Source: Opitutia bacterium UBA3151
GTDB taxonomy: Bacteria > Verrucomicrobiota > Verrucomicrobiia > Opitutales > Seribacteraceae
Reading direction: 5' to 3'
Assembly (NCBI GenBank): GCA_002364975.1
Contig: DEYT01000156.1
Location: 1,735-16,101 of the forward strand
Length of the DNA: 14,367 nucleotides
Made by a program: the position numbers and the translations under genes. This document shows, piece after piece, positions 7,569-14,194 of this stretch. The notes beneath the pieces are model-generated. The model did no database searches. It worked only from the letters and a program-made list of their open reading frames with translations, and was not told the origin of the DNA. Positions within the stretch are counted from its first letter, which is position 1. Every line of letters begins with the position of its first letter.

Positions 7569-8699
7569 ATGAAGAAACTGGCCATAATCATGAGCTATCC
7601 TCTCAAACCAGAATTGGCAGCAGGAAATCGAATGAGGTCTTTTCTTAAAGTTGCACAAAGTAAGGGATTAAAGGTAACAATTTACGCGTTACAAAATCAT
7701 TCTAGCGAACAAATTTTTGATGAAAACTATCGCTCTATCACACCAGTTCGCCAACTTTTCCCAGGCTTTATTGGCAGGGCAATCCAAGAAGTAATTTTAA
7801 CCAGTCGACTGTATAGAGAACTTGAGGAAAAAAAATATGATAAAATTTTAGTTAGTATTCCTTCGATGTTTTTATTTTTTTGTGCACCATTTTGGGCTTC
7901 TTGCCATTCCCACTTGGACATCAGAGATTTGACTTGGGAATATCTTTCTGAAACTTCGGCTTTACAAAAAATTGCCAAAATAATTTTTCGATTCTTGGCA
8001 AAAAAAAGAGCTTCTTCTTTCGCTTCCGTAACCGTTACTAATCCAAGCGAATTTTTGTATGCTTGCAATCAGTTGGGTTATAAAGAATCAGAAGTTACTT
8101 TACTTCCAAATGGTATCTCTCGTGAGCAATTCAATAGCCTCTCCGGAATGATTTCAAAACCGAGAAAAACAAAGGATTCTGTAATTGTTTCTTATGTTGG
8201 AAATATTGGTATTCCACAAAACCTTTCTGTACTTGTGGATGCTGCTAAAAGTTTACCTCATGTAACATTTCAGGTTGTTGGTGAAGGGCAAAACCTAGAA
8301 GAGGTTAAGAGATACAAGGAAAAGAGGAGGGTTTCCAATTTCAATCTTATTGGTTCTCTTTCCTGGGATAAGCTAATCCACATCTACCAAGAAAGTGATA
8401 TTTTATATGCCCAGCTAAATCAGAGTTTCAGCGGTGCAGTTCCTTCTAAATTATATGAGTATCTTTCCACTGGTAAATTTATTATTTATGGCGGGGCGGG
8501 GGAGGCACTTAGGCTTTTGGCTGATTTCGAAAATAAGATTACTATTTCACCGGATGACCCAGACGCTTTAGTTGAAGCAATAAAAGTAACAATAAAAGAT
8601 AAGATGTTTGAAGAAAACTCTGCTAAAAACAAAGATAAAATCAAAAAAAGATTTATTCGTGAAGATCATATCGAAAACTGGTTTGAAAAAATAAGCTGA
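7569..8699 (+). CDS. Glycosyltransferase family 4 (GT-B fold), WbuB-like
   Basis: 376 aa with two Rossmann-like domains. The N-terminus MKKLAIIMSYPLKPELAAGNRMR shows the first strand and a glycine-containing acceptor loop. The middle has VTNPSEF and LLPNGIS, the usual link between domains. The C-terminal domain opens with VSYVGNIGIPQNL, then VVGEGQNLEEV, and ends with AVPSKLYEYLSTGKFIIYGG. The donor-site glutamate is E297. The first glutamate of the classical E-x7-E is a glycine (G289) here, as is common in the PSK-x-YEY subgroup. Expected role: cytoplasmic addition of one sugar to the lipid-linked repeat; donor and linkage cannot be told. ATG start only 3 nt after the preceding stop; AGAGG abuts the ATG and is too close to act as a normal ribosome binding site. 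Confidence 0.9.
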   Translation: MKKLAIIMSYPLKPELAAGNRMRSFLKVAQSKGLKVTIYALQNHSSEQIFDENYRSITPVRQLFPGFIGRAIQEVILTSRLYRELEEKKYDKILVSIPSMFLFFCAPFWASCHSHLDIRDLTWEYLSETSALQKIAKIIFRFLAKKRASSFASVTVTNPSEFLYACNQLGYKESEVTLLPNGISREQFNSLSGMISKPRKTKDSVIVSYVGNIGIPQNLSVLVDAAKSLPHVTFQVVGEGQNLEEVKRYKEKRRVSNFNLIGSLSWDKLIHIYQESDILYAQLNQSFSGAVPSKLYEYLSTGKFIIYGGAGEALRLLADFENKITISPDDPDALVEAIKVTIKDKMFEENSAKNKDKIKKRFIREDHIENWFEKIS

Positions 8700-8730
8700 C
8701 TTTAGGGGGAAACTTACTCAAAAAAGATAA

Positions 8731-10035
8731 ATGAACTGGAATTTAAGCAGAGGAGCAAAGTTGTCCGCCAACTTTGCCATTGCTTGCGTCTTTGCATACA
8801 TAATACCAGTTTATTTTGCTCCTTCCATGGAAACACTAATGCTAATCTCTCGGGAGAAACATTTGGTATACATGGTCTGCTTCGCCCTTTCTTTTTTGAT
8901 TTTTGGGGAAATGCTAGGTATAGCGGATCGGCGAATTTTTAAGCTATCATTCAGACAGTTTGTTTTGTATCTCTTCTCTGCTACCATCGCTAGTTTTGTA
9001 CTTTTACTAATCGTGTGGTTTTTCGAATATAATTTTATCGGAAGGCGTGCGATTATAAAAATTATATTTTTTACCGGAGTCTCAAGCTTCTGCTTTGCAG
9101 CTATTTTTGCCCAACTGGCACAAAGATACAAAAGTAGGGTAATGCTTTTAGTTTCTGCAGAAAAACGGATAAAAATCAAAAATGCTCTTTCAAACAAAAA
9201 AGACGCTTTTGAATTTCTCGGCGAGGAAGATATGTCCAAAACCGAGGTCGAGGAATTTTGCCGCAAAGAACAGGTTGATCTTTTGGTTGTCGGTGAATCT
9301 TATTCTTCCTCTGAATTGGATATTATTTCTTTGTTAGAATCAGGCACCCGTGTTGTTGGAGGAGTAGATTTCTGGGAGAAATATCTGGAGAAAATTCCTC
9401 CAAGAGAAGTGGATCAAGCATGGCTTGCAAGAGTAGATTTAAGGATGAAGAATCCATTTGTTCATTTGATCAAGCGCTTTGCAGACTTGATGATCGCGGC
9501 CGTGGGTTTAATTTTATCGGCACCTATTTTATTGCTTTCCCTAATCCTTATTGGGCTCGAGTCCGGTTTCCCTCTTTTTTTTGTACAGACTAGAACAGGA
9601 TACATGGGGAAAAGTTATTCCATGATCAAACTTAGGACTATGAGAAAGGATGCTGAAGGTAAAGGGGCACAGTGGGCTAAAAAGCAAGATGCAAGAGTTA
9701 CCTTTTTTGGGAAGTTTTTAAGGACATGGAGGATCGATGAGATTCCTCAATTTTGGAATGTAATTAGGGGTGAAATGTCGGTTGTCGGTCCACGCCCAGA
9801 ACGTCCAGAATTTCAAGAAAAACTTCGGAAGGAAGTACCATACTGGAATTCTCGCCACTTGGTTAAGCCAGGGATGACTGGTTGGGCTCAAATTCGTTTT
9901 AGTTATGCCTCAGACTTAAATGAATCTGAAGAGAAGCTCTCTTATGATTTATATTATCTTAAAAATGCTTCGATGACCTTAGATTTTGAAATTTTACTAT
10001 CCACTCTTCGTTCGATAACAAAAGGAAGTAGATGA
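8731..10035 (+). CDS. Undecaprenyl-phosphate sugar-1-phosphate transferase (EpsB_2/PEP-CTERM-associated type likely)
   Basis: Membrane enzyme that starts repeat-unit synthesis by moving a sugar-1-phosphate from a UDP-sugar to undecaprenyl phosphate. 434 aa. Hydrophobic segments lie at about 13-30, 46-64, 78-98 and 108-128. A soluble Rossmann-like region (135-225) follows, then a re-entrant/membrane segment (about 250-276) and the cytoplasmic catalytic domain. Catalytic features are KLRTMRKDAEG (300-310), the Asp-Glu dyad D336-E337 in WRIDEIPQFWNV, VGPRPERPEF (352-361), HLVKPGMTGWAQI and EKLSYDLYYLKN. The stretch GTRVVGGVDFWEKYLEKIP followed by PERPEF and YDLYYLKN resembles the subtype found with PEP-CTERM/exosortase systems (TIGR03013), from memory rather than a search. 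An in-frame TAA immediately precedes ATG 8731. Overlaps galE by 4 nt (ATGA). Confidence 0.93.
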   Translation: MNWNLSRGAKLSANFAIACVFAYIIPVYFAPSMETLMLISREKHLVYMVCFALSFLIFGEMLGIADRRIFKLSFRQFVLYLFSATIASFVLLLIVWFFEYNFIGRRAIIKIIFFTGVSSFCFAAIFAQLAQRYKSRVMLLVSAEKRIKIKNALSNKKDAFEFLGEEDMSKTEVEEFCRKEQVDLLVVGESYSSSELDIISLLESGTRVVGGVDFWEKYLEKIPPREVDQAWLARVDLRMKNPFVHLIKRFADLMIAAVGLILSAPILLLSLILIGLESGFPLFFVQTRTGYMGKSYSMIKLRTMRKDAEGKGAQWAKKQDARVTFFGKFLRTWRIDEIPQFWNVIRGEMSVVGPRPERPEFQEKLRKEVPYWNSRHLVKPGMTGWAQIRFSYASDLNESEEKLSYDLYYLKNASMTLDFEILLSTLRSITKGSR

Positions 10036-11051
10036 AGAAAACCCTTGTTACAGGTGGTGCCGGCTATATTGGAAGCCATACAGTTTTAGCCCTTTTGGAA
10101 GCTGGAAGGGAAGTCATAGTACTCGATAATTTCTCGAATTCCTCACCCGAGTCTTTAAAAAGAGTTTCAGAAATTACCGGGGAAAGCCTAAACCTAATCG
10201 AGGCAGATTTAACCGATCGGCAAACTCTTAATAAAATCTTTTCAGAAAATGAGGATATTTCTTCTGTGATTCACTTTGCTGCTTTAAAAGCGGTAGGAGA
10301 GTCAAACATAGAACCTCTTAAGTATTATAGAAATAATGTGTCAGGTTCGATTCTTTTGCTTGATGAGATGCAAAAAGCAGGGGTAAAAAAACTAGTTTTC
10401 AGCTCTTCTTGCACTGTTTATGGAGAGCCTGAAAAGGTTCCTATTTCTGAAAGTTTTCCAGTTGGTAAAGTGTCTAGCCCCTATGGCAGAACCAAGTATA
10501 TGATGGAAGGTATTATTGCCGATTTTGCTGCCTCTGATACTGATTTCAGTTGTGGCGTCTTGCGTTATTTCAATCCAGTGGGGGCTCATGCGAGTGGGGA
10601 AATTGGAGAAGATCCCAATGGAATCCCTGATAATCTTGTTCCCTTTGTTTGTCAGGTTGCCACTGGAAAGTTAGAAAAGCTCCGAATCTTTGGAAACGAC
10701 TACCCCACACCCGATGGCACTGCCATTCGTGACTATTTACATGTGGTCGATTTGGCGGATGCCCACCTGAAAGCTCTAGATGTTCTGGATTCTTCCGAGA
10801 AAGGATTTGTTTGTAATCTTGGAACAGGGCGGGGATTTTCGGTTTTAGAGGTTATTGCAGCTTTCGAAAAAGCGAACAATATCGAGATTCCATTTGAATT
10901 TGCGAGTCGTCGTGCTGGTGATGTTACCGAAGCATGGGCAGACCCGAGTTTTGCGAAGCAGTTTCTTGGTTGGAAAACAAATTATGACCTCGAAGAAATG
11001 TTAGCGGATGCATGGCGTTGGCAAAGCCAAAATCCAAATGGGTACAAGTAG
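10032..11051 (+). CDS. galE: UDP-glucose 4-epimerase
   Basis: NAD-dependent short-chain dehydrogenase family epimerase interconverting UDP-Glc/UDP-Gal (some members also UDP-GlcNAc/UDP-GalNAc), cytoplasmic, supplying precursor for the polysaccharide. 339 aa, full length. The glycine motif TGGAGYIGSH (7-16) binds NAD. VIHFAALKAVGES (79-91) and FSSSCTVYGEPEKVPI (123-138) are hallmark GalE stretches. The catalytic Y151-x3-K155 is in SPYGRTKYMME, with S125/T128 nearby. RYFNPVGAH, IRDYLHVVDLA and NLGTGRGFSVLEV follow as expected. ATG overlaps the sugar transferase stop by 4 nt, and AAGGAA 5 nt upstream is the best-placed ribosome binding site in the window. It is the last gene of the polysaccharide operon here; its stop is 3 nt from the stop of the convergent DUF192 gene. 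Confidence 0.96.
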   Translation: MKKTLVTGGAGYIGSHTVLALLEAGREVIVLDNFSNSSPESLKRVSEITGESLNLIEADLTDRQTLNKIFSENEDISSVIHFAALKAVGESNIEPLKYYRNNVSGSILLLDEMQKAGVKKLVFSSSCTVYGEPEKVPISESFPVGKVSSPYGRTKYMMEGIIADFAASDTDFSCGVLRYFNPVGAHASGEIGEDPNGIPDNLVPFVCQVATGKLEKLRIFGNDYPTPDGTAIRDYLHVVDLADAHLKALDVLDSSEKGFVCNLGTGRGFSVLEVIAAFEKANNIEIPFEFASRRAGDVTEAWADPSFAKQFLGWKTNYDLEEMLADAWRWQSQNPNGYK

Positions 11052-11054
11052 AGA

Positions 11055-11579
11055 TTACTCCAGAATATTGTAATCCTTGGGATTTAGCCCTCGGTGCCGT
11101 AAGATTTTAATGATTTCATTCATTTCAAGTCTCTCCCCGAGACGAATTCCCAATTTTTTGAAAGAACCTGCATTTAATTCTAGGACGAATTTAATGTCTT
11201 GTGACCTCGAAGGAACTCCAGATAAATCATGGGGTTTGGCTTTGTGTACTTCGGACAAAGAGCCATTCGATGAAAAATATCCAATGTCCAAGGGAATATT
11301 GGTATTTTTCATCCAAAAACGCTGTTTTGTTCCACTTTTAAAAATGAAAAGCATTCCCTCATTTAATCCTAAAGACTTTCTGAACATTAGACCTTTTTCC
11401 CTTTCTTTTGCCAATACGGCAACTTCTACTTTTAAGGGAACTCCTCCTAAATTAAGTTCATAAGTATGCGTCTTGGATCCAATTTCCGAATGGTGTTGAT
11501 TTTCTAGACCACCCTCCTTGCAGCCTTGCATAAAAAGAGTTATAAGACAGGCTAGAAGTAAAATTTTGAAAAAATCCAT
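11055..11579 (-). CDS. DUF192 lipoprotein
   Basis: 174 aa from the ATG at 11579. The N-terminus MDFFKILLLACLITLFMQGC is a short lysine-plus-hydrophobic signal ending in MQGC, a plausible lipobox with C20 as lipidated residue, so a membrane-anchored periplasm-facing protein is expected. The rest matches DUF192: LKVEVAVLAKEREKGLMFRK, GMLFIF, RFWMKNTNIPLDIGYF, and a closing LELNAGSFKKLGIRLGERL. The function of DUF192 is not established. An upstream in-frame ATG at 11618 would add 13 residues and overlap the divergent heptose kinase by 21 nt; the inner start gives a proper signal peptide and no overlap, so I prefer it. It sits alone on this strand between two operons, convergent with galE and divergent from the kinase gene. 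Confidence 0.9.
   Translation of the reverse strand: MDFFKILLLACLITLFMQGCKEGGLENQHHSEIGSKTHTYELNLGGVPLKVEVAVLAKEREKGLMFRKSLGLNEGMLFIFKSGTKQRFWMKNTNIPLDIGYFSSNGSLSEVHKAKPHDLSGVPSRSQDIKFVLELNAGSFKKLGIRLGERLEMNEIIKILRHRGLNPKDYNILE
11518..11546 (+). promoter_or_regulatory. Possible promoter for the heptose kinase operon
   Basis: TTGCAG (11518-11523) and TATAAG (11541-11546) are separated by 17 nt. The -10 matches the consensus at 5 of 6 positions, the -35 only in its TTG. Transcription would begin about 45 nt before the kinase ATG, inside the antisense of the DUF192 signal-peptide region. The intergenic gap is only 18 nt, so any promoter for this operon must overlap the DUF192 gene. Weak evidence by eye. 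Confidence 0.2.
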
Positions 11580-11597
11580 TTTGATTATTGTTAATAG

Positions 11598-12548
11598 ATG
11601 AAAGAACTTTTCGAGCAAATCAAGAGCCTAAATATTTTAGTTATCGGAGATGTTATGCTCGACCGTTATATTATCGGGCAAGTAAGTAGGATTTCTCCAG
11701 AGGCACCGGTTCCTATCTTGGCCGTAGATCAAGAAAGATCGGTTGCAGGTGGTGCCGCTAATGTGGCCCTTAATCTTTGTGCTTTAGGTGCTTCTGTGGA
11801 AACGATTGGATGGTTTGGCAAAGACCAAGAAGGGGAAGAGTTGGTCAAAATCTTGGAATCGGGAAAGACAAATGTAGATTCCCAATTTCGATTTTCTTAC
11901 GCTCCTACCATTAGTAAATCTAGGATAACTGCATCAAACCAGCAGATTTGTCGAGTGGATCGCGAGGCTTATGTTAAAGATTATTCTCCTGATTTGGGGG
12001 TTATTGGAACTCACTTGACTCAAAAAGTAAAAGAGGCTGATGCAGTTGTGATTTCAGATTACGGAAAAGGGTTTGTAACCAATGAACTCTTAAAATTAGT
12101 GAGTAAAAATGCAAAGTTTGTTTCGATTGATCCAAAACCAAGTCGTTTGCTGGAATATGCAAAACCTGATCTTCTGACTCCAAATCGGTTGGAGGCATTA
12201 GAGTTGGCAGGTCTCTCTCGAGAAACTCGAGAGCCCTTTCCTAAACACGATGTGGTTGACCAGATTTTTAGTCGCTTTGCACCAAAGATGCTTGCAATTA
12301 CCCTGGGAGCTGAAGGAATGCTTCTTGCACAAGATGGAAAGATTCAGACTACCATTCCGACTGCGGCCCGGGAAGTATTCGATGTTTCGGGTGCTGGAGA
12401 TACGGTAATTGCTTCTTTAACTTTGGCTCTTATTTCAGGAAAATCCTTTGCCCTTTCTGCTGAGTTTGCAAACCTAGCCGCCGGAGTTGTCGTTGGGAAA
12501 GTAGGAACTGCCACGGCTTCGCCAGAAGAGATTTTAAAGCATCTTTAA
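11598..12548 (+). CDS. rfaE1: D-glycero-beta-D-manno-heptose-7-phosphate kinase (single-domain HldE1/RfaE1)
   Basis: PfkB/ribokinase-family kinase that phosphorylates C1 of heptose-7-phosphate on the route to ADP-heptose for the LPS inner core. 316 aa, the size of the N-terminal kinase half of E. coli HldE. Motifs: VIGDVMLDRYIIGQVSRISPE (14-34) and AGGAANVALNL, both typical of HldE kinase. YGKGFV follows, and then FDVSGAGDT near the C-terminus, with D268 the catalytic base and the GAGD anion hole. The protein ends shortly after, so the cytidylyltransferase-like second domain (HldC/RfaE2) is absent and must be encoded elsewhere. No Shine-Dalgarno at the ATG; followed 6 nt later by the GmhB-like gene. 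A perfect 8-bp inverted repeat lies in the coding sequence at 12215-12233. Confidence 0.92.
   Translation: MKELFEQIKSLNILVIGDVMLDRYIIGQVSRISPEAPVPILAVDQERSVAGGAANVALNLCALGASVETIGWFGKDQEGEELVKILESGKTNVDSQFRFSYAPTISKSRITASNQQICRVDREAYVKDYSPDLGVIGTHLTQKVKEADAVVISDYGKGFVTNELLKLVSKNAKFVSIDPKPSRLLEYAKPDLLTPNRLEALELAGLSRETREPFPKHDVVDQIFSRFAPKMLAITLGAEGMLLAQDGKIQTTIPTAAREVFDVSGAGDTVIASLTLALISGKSFALSAEFANLAAGVVVGKVGTATASPEEILKHL
12215..12233. repeat. Perfect 8-bp inverted repeat with AAA loop inside the kinase gene
   Basis: CTCTCGAG (12215-12222), AAA, CTCGAGAG (12226-12233) form a perfect stem with a three-base loop, encoding L-S-R-E-T-R-E in the kinase. Each arm holds one CTCGAG palindrome. It is not followed by a T-run on the + strand, so it is not an intrinsic terminator. 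Confidence 0.9.
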
Positions 12549-12554
12549 TTGTAG

Positions 12555-13106
12555 GTGAAAAAGCAAAGAGCACTCTTTCTTGATCGAGATGGAACCCTTA
12601 TTCGAGATGTAAATTACTTGAAAGATCCAGATGAAGTGGAAATTATTGAGGGAATCGGGGACGCTTTATTGAAAGCAGCGAACAAAGGATATTATCTCTT
12701 TATGCACACCAATCAATCAGGGATTGCCAGAGGGTATTATGATTGGCCAGATGTGTATGCATGTAATATTCGCATGCACCACAATTTCGGTTGGCCAGAC
12801 AACTTGTTTACAGAAGTTTGCATTGCTCCTGAAACATCGGATAAAAGTGATGGTTACCGAAAGCCATCGCCAAGATTTGAGCAAGAGATGACCCTTAAGT
12901 TTGATCTGATTCCTTCTCTTTGCTGGGTAGTGGGTGATAAGTGGATTGATCCAAAGTCAGGTTTAGACGCGGGTATGAGGGGTTGCTTGGTAGAAACCGG
13001 TAAGCCAATCGATGATAGCCTTCGTCTTTTAGCCAAAGATAAAAAAGTGCCTATTTACAAAGACCTAGCGGAATTTCTAAGGACGGAAATTTTAGAAGAT
13101 GAATAA
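12555..13106 (+). CDS. gmhB: HAD-IIIA phosphatase, GmhB-like (heptose-1,7-bisphosphate 7-phosphatase)
   Basis: Expected to remove the 7-phosphate from heptose-1,7-bisphosphate, the step after the preceding kinase. 183 aa. HAD motifs in order: FLDRDGTL with nucleophile D10 and acid/base D12; HTNQSGIARG with T52; YRKPSP with K103; VVGDKWID with D128 and D132. The GmhB zinc knuckle (C-x-H ... C-x-C just before RKP in E. coli) is missing: the loop reads CIAPETSDKSDGYRKP with a single cysteine (C89). The relation to other HAD-IIIA phosphatases such as histidinol phosphatase should therefore be kept in mind, but the position 6 nt after a heptose kinase favours GmhB. GTG start at 12555, no clear ribosome binding site. 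Overlaps the Nudix gene by 8 nt. The gmhB symbol is by context and motifs. Confidence 0.8.
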   Translation: MKKQRALFLDRDGTLIRDVNYLKDPDEVEIIEGIGDALLKAANKGYYLFMHTNQSGIARGYYDWPDVYACNIRMHHNFGWPDNLFTEVCIAPETSDKSDGYRKPSPRFEQEMTLKFDLIPSLCWVVGDKWIDPKSGLDAGMRGCLVETGKPIDDSLRLLAKDKKVPIYKDLAEFLRTEILEDE

Positions 13107-13653
13107 AGATCTACCTAGCAAATGGGATGTTAAAGAAGATACATTGCACTCGGATTGTCGGATTTTCCAAGTCCATAAACGCTGTTTTCGTCGTCAATCC
13201 GATGGAGTTGAAGGAGAGTTTTTTGTTTTAGACACAAACGATTGGGTAAATGTACTTGCGGTCACCCCAGAGCAAGAATTGGTCATGGTGCGACAATTTC
13301 GCTATGGAACTAAAGAATTCTCTCTGGAACCACCGGGTGGAGTAATTGAAAATGGGGAAGATCCAATCCTTGCAGGTCTTCGCGAACTAGAAGAAGAGAC
13401 TGGATTTGTGGGTAGTGATGCTCATCTAATAGGAAGTGCCCGACCCAATGCTGCTATTCTTTCTAACCGTTGCTTCTTTGTGCTTGTTCAAGATGTTAAG
13501 AAAACCGCAGAACTCGCTTTCGATCAACACGAAGAACTTGTTACCGAATTACATTCGCTCCAAAATCTTAAAGCTATGGTTGAAAATGAGGAAATTACCC
13601 ATTCAATAGGGTTGAATGCAATTTTAAAGCTCATTTTGTATCTCGGGCTTTAG
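13099..13653 (+). CDS. Nudix hydrolase (ADP-ribose pyrophosphatase-like)
   Basis: 184 aa. Hydrolyses a nucleoside diphosphate linked to another group X. The Nudix box G-x5-E-x7-REUxEExGU is perfect: G81 to F103, with E87, R95-E96 and E99-E100 as metal ligands. A proline-rich EPPGG just before the box and MVRQFRYGTKEFSLE upstream resemble ADP-ribose/ADP-sugar pyrophosphatases. SARPNAAILSNRCFFVLV after the box is the substrate-side strand. Translation probably couples to the GmhB-like gene (8-nt overlap), so a link to ADP-heptose or other ADP-sugar turnover is tempting but is only inference. Possible alternatives are general house-cleaning of ADP-ribose or GDP-mannose. The C-terminal region about 140-184 is helical and less recognisable. 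Confidence 0.9.
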   Translation: MNKDLPSKWDVKEDTLHSDCRIFQVHKRCFRRQSDGVEGEFFVLDTNDWVNVLAVTPEQELVMVRQFRYGTKEFSLEPPGGVIENGEDPILAGLRELEEETGFVGSDAHLIGSARPNAAILSNRCFFVLVQDVKKTAELAFDQHEELVTELHSLQNLKAMVENEEITHSIGLNAILKLILYLGL

Positions 13654-13663
13654 GCTTTGTTTC

Positions 13664-13692
13664 TTTACCTAAATTCTGGTCTCTGGCATAGT
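13664..13692 (+). promoter_or_regulatory. Possible promoter for the Lrp-family regulator
   Basis: TTTACC (13664-13669), 17 nt, CATAGT (13687-13692): 4 of 6 matches to each sigma-70 element, in the only gap over 35 nt in the right-hand region. The transcript would begin within about 8 nt of the ATG at 13707, giving an almost leaderless mRNA, in keeping with the absent Shine-Dalgarno. Low confidence. Confidence 0.25.
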
Positions 13693-13706
13693 ACACCCAT
13701 TTAATT

Positions 13707-14189
13707 ATGAGTAACATACTCGATATTCTTCAAGAAACAGCGGATCCTAATCCGTCAATACTTGGAAAGATCCTTGATCTTACCGAGGAAGAAGTGGTGG
13801 CACAGCTCGAAACCTTGCGTTCGGAAGGCACCCTGCTCGGCTGGGTTCCGCTCTTACATCCATCAAAAAAAGAAATTAATTTGGTCCGTGCTGTTATTGA
13901 GGTTAAGATTAGCCCAGAAAGAGAGGGTGGTTTTGATCGATTAGCTCACCGCATTTCGAAGTTTGAGGAAGTTGAAGCCTGTCATTTGATGTCTGGTGGA
14001 TATGACTTAATGGTTATTGTTCAAGGTAAAAATTTACATACTGTTGCCTCATTTGTTTCCGAGCGTCTTGCCACGATCGAGGGAGTTCTTTCCACTGCTA
14101 CTCATTTTCTACTTCGCTCCTATAAAGAGCATGGACATCTTCTATCCAAGGACGGAGAAAACCCAGAAAAACCTCCGGTTAGTGCTTGA
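13707..14189 (+). CDS. Lrp/AsnC-family transcriptional regulator
   Basis: 160 aa. Residues 1-55 form a short helix-turn-helix domain: ILDILQETADPNPSILGKIL, then LTEEEVVAQLETLRSEGTLLGW, the second and recognition helices plus wing of the AsnC type. After a short linker, residues about 62-140 form the RAM (AsnC_trans_reg) domain, with a VRAVIEVKIS strand, a VEACHLMSGGYDLMVIVQG strand pair with the characteristic G-x-Y-D, and a VASFVSERLATIEGV helix. RAM domains bind amino acids and assemble dimers to octamers. The gene is 5 nt upstream of an aminotransferase, so it probably regulates that gene, possibly in response to its amino-acid substrate or product. The tail after residue 145 is charged and proline-containing, likely disordered. 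ATG start without a ribosome binding site. Confidence 0.88.
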   Translation: MSNILDILQETADPNPSILGKILDLTEEEVVAQLETLRSEGTLLGWVPLLHPSKKEINLVRAVIEVKISPEREGGFDRLAHRISKFEEVEACHLMSGGYDLMVIVQGKNLHTVASFVSERLATIEGVLSTATHFLLRSYKEHGHLLSKDGENPEKPPVSA

Positions 14190-14194
14190 TTTTA

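Noticed and set aside
8811..9266. 151-aa open frame on the - strand
   Set aside because: Opposite the membrane segments of the sugar transferase; low-complexity serine/lysine-rich shadow.
11053..11075. Inverted repeat GATTAC / GTAATC between galE and the DUF192 gene as a bidirectional terminator
   Set aside because: The stem is only 6 bp and AT-rich with an 11-nt loop, and neither strand has a T-run after it.
11077..11463. 128-aa open frame on the + strand
   Set aside because: Antisense of the well-supported DUF192 domain; no family resemblance.
11566..11595. TTGAAA with GTTAAT as a promoter for the heptose kinase
   Set aside because: The -35 is good, but the -10 would end 2 nt before the ATG, placing the transcription start inside the coding sequence.
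11055..11618. Longer DUF192 protein starting at 11618
   Set aside because: Would put 13 extra residues before a good lipoprotein signal and overlap the divergent kinase gene by 21 nt.
13626..13652. TAAAGC ... GCTTTA repeat at the end of the Nudix gene as a terminator
   Set aside because: Six-base stem with a 17-nt loop, and the downstream T-rich stretch is interrupted; too weak.
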